From: Micavibrio sp. UBA2020
GTDB lineage: Bacteria; Pseudomonadota; Alphaproteobacteria; Micavibrionales; UBA2020
NCBI GenBank assembly: GCA_002334985.1
Contig: DDBY01000181.1
Span: 1-15,377 of the forward strand
Direction: 5' to 3'
Length of the DNA: 15,377 nt
In this document: positions 7,008 through 13,406 of the stretch, piece by piece
Layout: every line of letters begins with the position of its first letter
Numbering within the stretch: the first letter of the stretch is position 1
Notes under the pieces: generated by a model
Seen by the model: only the letters and a program-made list of their open reading frames with translations
Told to the model about the DNA's origin: nothing
Databases searched by the model: none
Position numbers and translations under genes: made by a program

Positions 7008-8996
7008 ATGCCCCCCAATCTAGCCGCAGCAAAGCGCGCAGGCAAGCCGTGCGGCGCGTTTACGCCGGTTTTCAGGCCTGTTTTTGGCGTTTTTTTGGCG
7101 TTTTTGACGTTTCTGCCACTCTCTGCACCTCTCCCTGCGCAGGCACAGGCATCGCCGGAGGAGATGACAGACGCCGATTTGCAAAAAACCATCAACCTTT
7201 TAACGCAGCGGCAGGACCCGCTGGTGCGCAAATTGCTGGTCTGGCTTTACGCGACGGAAAGCAAACTGCCCATGCATGCGCCTGACCTCATGGCCTTCAT
7301 GCACAACAACGCATCATGGCCGCGCCAGCACATGCTGCGCGAAAAAATTGAATCGAATATGCAGGGCACGGTCAGCGCCGACGACACCATTTTATGGTTC
7401 GCTGCCAACCCGCCGCGCACTTATGACGGCATCAAAGCCTATATCGCCGCCCTTGCCGCGCGCGGGCAACAGGCGAAAATCCGCCCAGCGCTGACGACGT
7501 TCTGGAGGGGCGCTAAAATCAGCCGCAAAGAAACCCAATCCATGATTGGCATGTACGGCCGTTATTTCACCGCCCACGACCATGCGGAGCGTCTGGATAC
7601 CCTCATCTGGGAAGGCCGCTATGCGGAGGCCGATATCATGATGCCCTTCGCCGGCCCCGCCGCACGCGCCAGCGGCGCGGCGCGCCTTGCCCTCGCACGG
7701 GGCGATAAAAACGCCAGCACGCTGGTCGCCGCCCTCGCCCCTGCGCTGCAAGACAGCGAAGGCGTCGCGTTCGAGCGCATGCGCTGGCGCCGCAAACGCG
7801 GCATGGACAGCGGCGCGATGGAAATGCTGGCCTACCGCCCGAAAAATTCGGCACAGGGCGAACTTTGGTGGGGCGAGATTAACATCATAGGCCGCCGCGC
7901 GGTCGAAAACCGCAATTACAAATCCGCACGCGATATTTTTTCGCGCCACGCGCTTACATCCGGCAGCGGTTATGCACAGGCGGAATGGCTCGTCGGCTGG
8001 CTGTCGCTGCGTTTTCTGAACGAACCCGCCAAAGCTTACGGCCATTTCGCAGGGCTTTACGACAAGGTGCAGGCCGCCATCAGCAAATCCCGCGCGGCTT
8101 ATTGGTCGGCGCGCGCCGCGGCAGCCAGCGGGGACAAGGCGCTGGCCACCGAATGGCACAAAAAATCAGCACAATATATCTCAACCTATTACGGGCAGCT
8201 GAGCCATGCGGCGCTTTATGGCGCGGCCAAACCTGCCGTGCTGCAAGACCCCGTCATCACACCTGAAAAAAAACAGGCTTTCGAGCAAGACGAGCGCGTG
8301 CGCGTCGCGCGGCTACTTTACAGGGCGGAGCTGCACGATTACATCGACACCTTCCTCGCCCGCCTGCTGGCGGATGCCGCCAGCGATGCGGATTATTTTC
8401 TTGCCGCCAAACTGGCGCAGGAAACCGGACGGCTCTACTACACCGTGCAGGCGAACAAGGATATCCAGCAAAAACTGGGACGTTTCCTGCCTGTGCAGGG
8501 GTATCCGGCTTTGCCGAACCTGCCGCTGGCCGCGCCTGAAAAATCATTCGTGCATGCCATCGTTTACCGCGAAAGCATGTTCAACACCAATGCGCAAAGC
8601 CCCGTAGGCGCGCGCGGGCTGATGCAGCTGATGCCGGCAACTGCCAAAAGCGTTGCCACAAAACTCGGCCTTGGCTATTCGCTGGAGCGTCTAACGCGCG
8701 ACCCGCGGTATAACGTCACGCTCGGCTCCACCTATCTGCAGGATATGGTGCGGCGGTTTGACGGATTTTACCCTATGGCCATGGCGGCCTATAACGCAGG
8801 CCCCGGCCGCGTTGACCAATGGATAGATGCCTTTGGCGACCCGCGCAAAGGCGAGATAGACGTCATCGACTGGGTCGAACTGCTGCCCATATACGAAACG
8901 CGCAACTACATACAGCGCGTGGGCGAGTCATACTATATGTATCGCCTGCGCTTTGGCGAAACCGGTGTCACCATCACCGACATGGTTAAAAAATAA
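7008..8996 (+). CDS. slt: secreted lytic transglycosylase (Slt70-like)
   Basis: A 662-residue protein that would cleave peptidoglycan glycan strands, forming 1,6-anhydromuramic ends, in the periplasm. An N-terminal signal peptide has a basic start, a hydrophobic core at about 24-43 and a probable cleavage after AQA (residues 46-48). The middle (about 55-500) is alpha-helical, Ala-rich and repeat-like, matching the superhelical U-domain of Slt proteins. The C-terminal SLT domain (about 508-640) has the catalytic glutamate in YRES (E522), the GARGLMQLMPATA motif and AAYNAGPGRV. ATG 7008 is the only in-frame start that keeps the signal peptide without reading into dapA; its ribosome binding site is weak. 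Neighbouring dapA and smpB give the conserved alphaproteobacterial gene set. Confidence 0.95.
   Translation: MPPNLAAAKRAGKPCGAFTPVFRPVFGVFLAFLTFLPLSAPLPAQAQASPEEMTDADLQKTINLLTQRQDPLVRKLLVWLYATESKLPMHAPDLMAFMHNNASWPRQHMLREKIESNMQGTVSADDTILWFAANPPRTYDGIKAYIAALAARGQQAKIRPALTTFWRGAKISRKETQSMIGMYGRYFTAHDHAERLDTLIWEGRYAEADIMMPFAGPAARASGAARLALARGDKNASTLVAALAPALQDSEGVAFERMRWRRKRGMDSGAMEMLAYRPKNSAQGELWWGEINIIGRRAVENRNYKSARDIFSRHALTSGSGYAQAEWLVGWLSLRFLNEPAKAYGHFAGLYDKVQAAISKSRAAYWSARAAAASGDKALATEWHKKSAQYISTYYGQLSHAALYGAAKPAVLQDPVITPEKKQAFEQDERVRVARLLYRAELHDYIDTFLARLLADAASDADYFLAAKLAQETGRLYYTVQANKDIQQKLGRFLPVQGYPALPNLPLAAPEKSFVHAIVYRESMFNTNAQSPVGARGLMQLMPATAKSVATKLGLGYSLERLTRDPRYNVTLGSTYLQDMVRRFDGFYPMAMAAYNAGPGRVDQWIDAFGDPRKGEIDVIDWVELLPIYETRNYIQRVGESYYMYRLRFGETGVTITDMVKK
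7017..7045 (-). promoter_or_regulatory. likely dapA promoter, inside the start of the transglycosylase gene
   Basis: On the minus strand TTGCCT (7045-7040), a 17-nt spacer, then TAGATT (7022-7017); each hexamer matches four of six consensus positions. Transcription would start near 7010, about 21 nt before the dapA ATG. The site falls within codons 4-13 of the divergent gene. Confidence 0.45.
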
Positions 8997-8998
8997 AT

Positions 8999-9015
8999 CT
9001 GGCACGGCGTTTGCG
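8999..9015 (+). promoter_or_regulatory. sigma-54 (-24/-12) promoter for the partner-switching module
   Basis: CTGGCACG-N4-TTGCG (8999-9015) matches the RpoN consensus YTGGCACG-N4-TTGCW everywhere except the last W, which is G. The invariant GG and GC are spaced by exactly 10 nt. It lies in the 62-nt gap between the transglycosylase stop and the ATG at 9059; transcription would start near 9026. RpoN promoters need an AAA+ activator bound upstream; none is encoded in this window. Confidence 0.65.
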
Positions 9016-9022
9016 TCTTTTT

Positions 9023-9047
9023 CCCCGTCTGCATCATCTGCACGGGG
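9023..9047 (+). promoter_or_regulatory. hairpin overlapping the ribosome binding site of the 9059 gene
   Basis: CCCCGT (9023-9028) can pair with ACGGGG (9042-9047), with a further GCA/TGC pairing inside the loop. The right arm contains most of the GGGGGAA sequence (9044-9050) that is the only ribosome binding site candidate for ATG 9059. If transcription starts near 9026, only part of the stem would remain. Confidence 0.35.
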
Positions 9048-9058
9048 GAACTATCGCC

Positions 9059-10705
9059 ATGTCTGCACCCATTGCGACACCTGACCGCGCCCTAAAAACG
9101 CACGTCCAGCCGCCCGCGCGCTGGCAAAAAACCATCGGCAGCCCCGCCTATGCCGATTTGCCGCCGCTGCGCGCGGAAATGAGGCGTTTTCTGGACCTTG
9201 CGGGCATCCCTGCGGCAACGTCCGACCGCTATTGCCTGTCGCTGTGCGAGATTATATCCAACCTCGTCAAACACCCGCGGCAAAAGGCGCAGGCCGTCGC
9301 TATCAGCTGCACGGCAGCAGGCGCGCATCTGCGGCTGGATGTTGCAGATGACAGCACGCCTTTTGCGTCATTCGATGCAATTTGCAAGGGCGCGCCTGCG
9401 CGCCTGCATGCCGCAGGCACGCTGGCCGAAAGCGGTTATGGCCTTGGCTGCATTGTCGCGCAGCATGCGCGTGTATGCTACACCTCCGCCGCCGCCAGCG
9501 CTGACGGGCGCAACCATTTTACGCTGGAAGACGGCGCCCCCGCCGCCGCGCCGCAAAGCGCCCCGAAGCCGCTTGTTTTTCTGGTGGATGACAACCCCGC
9601 CGACCTCAAGATGCATCACCGCATGCTGTCCGGCTTTTACGACGTCGTGCCGCTCGGCGATGCTATGGCCGCGATGGCGATGTTTGACGCGCGCAGGCCG
9701 GACTTGATTATTTCCGACCTGCACATGCCCGGGACGGACGGGGCGGCGCTGCGCAGGCGTATATCGGCACTGCCCGATGGCGATACCGTCCCCTTTATTT
9801 TTCTGAGCGCGGCGGCCGAGGGCATGAACGACGCCAATCTGCTGCGCCTTGGCATAGATGACTATATCGTCAAACCTGCAACATCGCAGGCCTTGCAGCG
9901 CACCGCAGAGCGTGTGCTGCGGCGGCGCGAACAGGTGCACCGCGCGCTCGAAAGCCGTTTTCACCGCGATGTGCAAAAATATCTGCATCCCCATTTACCG
10001 CCGCAAGCAGGCCGCTGGCGCATCGCCCTTAAAAACCGCATGGCGGATGCGGGCGGCGGGGATTTCACACTGCATAGCGAGAGCGAAGACAGCTTGAGCG
10101 TTATTCTGGCCGATGTGATGGGGCATGGAACGGAAGCAAAATTTTTCGCCTATGCCTATGCGGGGTATCTGCGCAGCCTGTTCAGGGGCGCGCTTGCGCC
10201 AGAGCGCGGCCTCGCCCCTGCCGCGCCGCATACGCTGCTGACCATGCTTTCGGCCGCGGTCGCGGCGGATGATTTTCTTGATGCGTCATTGCTAACCTGT
10301 CAAAGCTTCCGCCTCGCGCAGGATGGCACCATCACTATCGCCAGCGCGGGGCATCCGCCGTTGTTGCTGCTGCCCCGCCGCGCGCTGCCGTCCGTCTTGC
10401 CCGTAGCGGGCGCGCTGCCCGGCCTGGCCGGTGCGGATTATCAGCCGCTACACCTGCAACTGGCCGCTGGCGACAAAATCATTTTTGCGACCGACGGTTT
10501 TTTTGACGCCTTCAGCGCCGAGGGCGAAGCACATCCGCCCGCCGCACTGATGCAAATGCTGGACGCCTGCGCGCCGATGGGCGCCGAAGACTGTTCGCAT
10601 GAAATCTGGCAACGTTTTGAATTTTGCGCACAAACGCAAACACGCCCGCCCGACGACGCCACCCTTATCATCGCCGCATACGGAGGTTCCGATGAACATC
10701 AATAA
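9059..10705 (+). CDS. fused RsbW-like kinase / receiver / SpoIIE-type phosphatase
   Basis: A 548-residue cytosolic signalling protein with three domains. Residues about 25-157 form a HATPase_c_2 (RsbW/SpoIIAB-like) domain: N-box CEIISNLVKH (E64, N68), G1-like DVADDSTPF, G2-like ESGYGLG and the RNHFTL end. Residues 172-290 form a response-regulator receiver with acidic D177/D178, phospho-acceptor D220 (IISDLHMPG), S250 and K272. Residues about 315-540 form a PP2C/SpoIIE phosphatase with GGGDF (D335), ADVMGHG (D352), SAGHPP, ATDGFFD (D479) and DDATLI (D532/D533). The kinase domain would phosphorylate and the phosphatase would dephosphorylate the neighbouring STAS protein, with the receiver setting the balance; that is inference from RsbW/RsbU and HsbR/CrsR-like proteins. 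ATG 9059 has GGGGGAA upstream; a frame extension to TTG 9011 would run into the -12 element. The last 14 nt overlap the STAS gene. Confidence 0.92.
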   Translation: MSAPIATPDRALKTHVQPPARWQKTIGSPAYADLPPLRAEMRRFLDLAGIPAATSDRYCLSLCEIISNLVKHPRQKAQAVAISCTAAGAHLRLDVADDSTPFASFDAICKGAPARLHAAGTLAESGYGLGCIVAQHARVCYTSAAASADGRNHFTLEDGAPAAAPQSAPKPLVFLVDDNPADLKMHHRMLSGFYDVVPLGDAMAAMAMFDARRPDLIISDLHMPGTDGAALRRRISALPDGDTVPFIFLSAAAEGMNDANLLRLGIDDYIVKPATSQALQRTAERVLRRREQVHRALESRFHRDVQKYLHPHLPPQAGRWRIALKNRMADAGGGDFTLHSESEDSLSVILADVMGHGTEAKFFAYAYAGYLRSLFRGALAPERGLAPAAPHTLLTMLSAAVAADDFLDASLLTCQSFRLAQDGTITIASAGHPPLLLLPRRALPSVLPVAGALPGLAGADYQPLHLQLAAGDKIIFATDGFFDAFSAEGEAHPPAALMQMLDACAPMGAEDCSHEIWQRFEFCAQTQTRPPDDATLIIAAYGGSDEHQ

Positions 10706-11057
10706 CATTTTTGAAATCCAGCCCGCGCAGGATTACACGCTTATCCGTTTTTACGGCTTCATCGACGCCTCCACTGTGCAGCAAATCCGCCCCGTGTTGC
10801 AGCGGCAATTGCCCGAACATTCGGCCAACCTGATTATCGACATGCGCGAGGTAGGGTTTCTTGACAGTCACGGGGTCGGGCTTTTCGTCAGCCTTCTGAA
10901 GCAAGCGCACCGGAACAAAGGGCACATGGCCTTCGCCGCCGCGAAAGGGCAGCCGTCTTCTGTTCTGCAAATGGTGGGGTTCAATGGCGGGCTGGTCAGC
11001 TATTGCCCGACGCTCAGTGACGCCTACGCCCTGTTTGTGAAAAACAGGGCGGTATAA
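10692..11057 (+). CDS. STAS-domain anti-sigma factor antagonist (RsbV/SpoIIAA-like)
   Basis: A 121-residue single STAS domain. The regulatory serine is kept as S59 in FLDSHGVG (the equivalent of Ser58 in SpoIIAA, the first serine after Asp), so switching by phosphorylation is possible; the next residue is His rather than the usual Ser or Thr. The start overlaps the end of the kinase/phosphatase gene by 14 nt and has GGAGG (10682-10686) inside that gene, pointing to translational coupling and matched amounts of the two proteins. It is the likely substrate of both catalytic domains of its neighbour. The binding partner freed or sequestered by the switch is not encoded nearby. Confidence 0.93.
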   Translation: MNINNIFEIQPAQDYTLIRFYGFIDASTVQQIRPVLQRQLPEHSANLIIDMREVGFLDSHGVGLFVSLLKQAHRNKGHMAFAAAKGQPSSVLQMVGFNGGLVSYCPTLSDAYALFVKNRAV

Positions 11058-11093
11058 AAACGTGGCGATATGTCTGAAGCGAAGGCGGCGCGA

Positions 11094-11207
11094 TTACTTG
11101 GTCGGCGCTGCGGGGCCTTCCTGACGCGGGGCAGAGGGCGATTTGGCCGGTGCAGCAGGCGTGAATGGCTTTTGCTGTGTTTGACCGAGTTTCGCTTTCA
11201 TGCTCAT
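11094..11207 (-). CDS. 37-residue disordered miniprotein
   Basis: ATG 11207 to TAA 11094 encodes 37 residues beginning MSMKAKLGQTQQKPF and ending in a Pro/Ala/Lys-rich stretch (PAAPAKSPSAP, then EGPAAPTK). It is too short to be caught by usual length cut-offs. Support: GGTGGAA at good spacing before the start, a promoter candidate 43-72 nt upstream, no other gene in this 258-nt gap, and a tail composition like the disordered tails of the small membrane proteins at 675-2599. A second ATG follows two codons later. It converges with the STAS gene, 36 nt apart. No homolog known to me; it could be an adaptor-like peptide or a chance frame. Confidence 0.5.
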   Translation of the reverse strand: MSMKAKLGQTQQKPFTPAAPAKSPSAPRQEGPAAPTK

Positions 11208-11249
11208 GATATTTCCACCGTCCCGAAATGTAAAAATCACTGTTTGGGT

Positions 11250-11279
11250 ATCTTAGAGACCCTTTGCCCCCCAAGTCAA
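11250..11279 (-). promoter_or_regulatory. probable sigma-70 promoter for the 37-residue gene
   Basis: On the minus strand TTGACT (11279-11274, five of six), an 18-nt spacer, then TAAGAT (11255-11250, four of six). Transcription would start near 11243, about 36 nt before ATG 11207. Confidence 0.45.
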
Positions 11280-11302
11280 TTCCCTTTTGGGGTACACTTG
11301 GG
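11270..11302. repeat. inverted repeat CCCAAGT / ACTTGGG
   Basis: Seven-base arms (11270-11276 and 11296-11302) around a 19-nt centre. It overlaps the -35 of the promoter above. It could be an operator; as a terminator the stem is weak, though a short T run follows on the plus strand. Confidence 0.3.
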
Positions 11303-11315
11303 AAGTTTTTGATAT

Positions 11316-13406
11316 TTAAGCCCTTTTTCCGCCTTCACGCCACCAGACGGCGACCAGTCCGGCCAACAGAATCAGCAGCATCCAGCCGTTCGGCAGCAAC
11401 GCCGCCGTGGTCACGCTATCTACCGTATAGGCGTTATTGCGGCGCAAGGCCAGCCCGCCCGCCTTCGCCGCATCGCCGCGCGCGGCAAAATGCAGGTCAA
11501 CGTCGTTGTTATCGGTGAACCAGACAACCTGCCCGCCGGATTTTTCGGCAATCGGCTGTAAAACTTCTTCGGTCGTATGTACCGCTTCAAATTCCACGCC
11601 CTGCGACGCGCCGACGACGACATAGGATTCGCGCGTGCCGTTGCTGAATTTATAAATGCCGCTTTGCTCCACCGTTTCGCGCGCCACCATCCAGCCGCCG
11701 TCGATACGGTTTTCGGTCTTGATAATTTTTTCACTGCCGTCGGGCGCCGTCATGCGCACGGGCTTTGGCGTGCCGCCCGCGATGTTGCGCTGGCTGACGG
11801 TAATCACATAACCTTCGGCTTCGGCCTTGATGTAATCTTCCTCCAGCTCCGGCTCTTTCATCAGCCAATGCGACAGATTGCGCAGAAGCTCTGTATAAGG
11901 CCCGCGGGTATGCGGCTGCGCTTTTGACCAAAGCCAGATGTTGTCGCTGCCCAGCACCGCCACGCGCCCCTCGCCTGCCTTGTCGATAACCAGCAGCGGG
12001 CGCCCGTCGAGCCCCTTCATCAGGCGTTGCCCTTTAATCTGTTTAATATCGACCGACGTGTGCCACTGCCCCCAATTGGCTGCATCCTTGTTGCGGTCAA
12101 GGTCGGCGGTGATGGGGTGCGACATCCCCTCCGTCGTCAGGGCAGGACGGAAAGTTTTCTTGAGAATGTCGTTTTTGCTGAGCGTCTGCAGATTAACCGG
12201 CATTTCCTTGCCCAGTTCGGTGCTGAACAAAACGGAATCGGTATCCTGCGTGCCCAGCGCCAGCAGGAACGCGCCGCCATCGCGGATGAAAGACGCGATA
12301 TTGTTAAAGTAATGCGGCGCGATGAAGCTGTATTGCTGGTAGCGGTCAAAGATAATCAAATCGAAATCGCGGATGCGCGTGGAAAAAAGTTCGTCCACTG
12401 GAAAGGCAATCAGCGACATCTCGCTTGTCGGGGTTGTATCGCGCGACATCATGGAGCGCAAAATCGTGAAATGCACAAGGTCGATAGACGGGTCGGATTT
12501 CAAAAGGTTGCGCCATGCACGCTCCCCCATGTGCGGGGAGTCGGAAACCAGCAAAACGCGCAGGCGGTCGCGGATACCGTTCACGATAACAGGTGCGCGG
12601 TTGTTGTGCGGCGTCAGTTCCCCCTCTTCGGCGGGGACGGTAAATTCGAAAATATTCTGGCCGGGGTGTTTAATTTTGAAATTGAAATCGCGCAGCTCGC
12701 CCGGATAGACGCTCGCCTGTTCCACCACCTTGCCGTCTTGCATGATATTCAGCGGCAGGGCTTCGCGCGCCTGTTCGCGGCCGAATTCCTCCACGCGCAG
12801 GGTGATGCGGATGGTTTCGTCAAGAACGCCGTATTTCGGCGCCATGACAATCGTGACCTTGCGGTCGAATTCGCCGCGCTTGCCCGTCAGAACCGCATGC
12901 ACGGGCGCCAGCTTTTCAAGCGGCCCCAGATTGTCAGGCACATCATGCACCTGCCCGTCGGTAATCAAAACCGTGCCCGCAACCTGCGACAGCGGTATGC
13001 TCATCAAACTGTCGCGCAGCCCCGTAAACAGGAAAGTGCCGTCGCCACGCTGCCCGCGCGCATCGTTGCCCGCACGGATGACCACAGGCTCCAGCCCCTG
13101 CATGTTATCGGCCTTGGCGACGATACGCTGCAAGGCCTCTTCGGCAATTTTGTCGCGACCGCCGATTTTCTGGCTCAGGCTTTCATCGACCACGATAACC
13201 AGCTTGTCCGGCAGCCCCGTGCGCTCTTCTTTGGACAAAACGGGATTCAGCAGCAGAAAAATAAGCGCCAGCGCAAAAATGCCCCGCCAGCCCGCATCCG
13301 GCATGCGCCGCCACAGCGACAAGGCCATAACAATAATCGCCACCGCCGCAATCGCCACATAATAGCCGTCCGGCAGAAAGGGAAACCACTGAAAGGATGT
13401 TTTCAT
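11316..13406 (-). CDS. large membrane protein with VWA-like and ThuA/GATase-like domains (COG5426 type)
   Basis: A 696-residue protein. Two N-terminal membrane helices (about 14-32 and 41-58) are followed by a VWA-like region with a MIDAS-type DESLS (D74, S76, S78), T128 and ITDG (D150). A beta-rich stretch leads to a glutamine-amidotransferase/ThuA-like fold (about 280-400: RVLLVSDSPHMGERAW, DFDLIIFDRYQQ, GGAFLLALG), then more beta-rich sequence and a C-terminal membrane helix (about 672-689). The bulk should lie in the periplasm. The start ATG 13406 overlaps the upstream stop as ATGA, with AAAGGA before it, so the two are translated together. Such proteins occur in alphaproteobacterial clusters with MoxR ATPase, DUF58 and DUF4159 genes; their exact role is unknown. 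I see no catalytic Cys-His-Glu triad, so amidotransferase activity is unlikely. Confidence 0.85.
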   Translation of the reverse strand: MKTSFQWFPFLPDGYYVAIAAVAIIVMALSLWRRMPDAGWRGIFALALIFLLLNPVLSKEERTGLPDKLVIVVDESLSQKIGGRDKIAEEALQRIVAKADNMQGLEPVVIRAGNDARGQRGDGTFLFTGLRDSLMSIPLSQVAGTVLITDGQVHDVPDNLGPLEKLAPVHAVLTGKRGEFDRKVTIVMAPKYGVLDETIRITLRVEEFGREQAREALPLNIMQDGKVVEQASVYPGELRDFNFKIKHPGQNIFEFTVPAEEGELTPHNNRAPVIVNGIRDRLRVLLVSDSPHMGERAWRNLLKSDPSIDLVHFTILRSMMSRDTTPTSEMSLIAFPVDELFSTRIRDFDLIIFDRYQQYSFIAPHYFNNIASFIRDGGAFLLALGTQDTDSVLFSTELGKEMPVNLQTLSKNDILKKTFRPALTTEGMSHPITADLDRNKDAANWGQWHTSVDIKQIKGQRLMKGLDGRPLLVIDKAGEGRVAVLGSDNIWLWSKAQPHTRGPYTELLRNLSHWLMKEPELEEDYIKAEAEGYVITVSQRNIAGGTPKPVRMTAPDGSEKIIKTENRIDGGWMVARETVEQSGIYKFSNGTRESYVVVGASQGVEFEAVHTTEEVLQPIAEKSGGQVVWFTDNNDVDLHFAARGDAAKAGGLALRRNNAYTVDSVTTAALLPNGWMLLILLAGLVAVWWREGGKRA

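Noticed and set aside
7392..8159. A 255-codon open frame on the minus strand
   Set aside because: It is antisense to the lytic transglycosylase gene and has no motif of its own.
10855..10881. Possible loss of the STAS phosphorylation site because the motif reads DSHG instead of DSSG
   Set aside because: In SpoIIAA and RsbV the phosphorylated serine is the first residue after Asp; that serine (S59) is kept here, so the switch site is intact.
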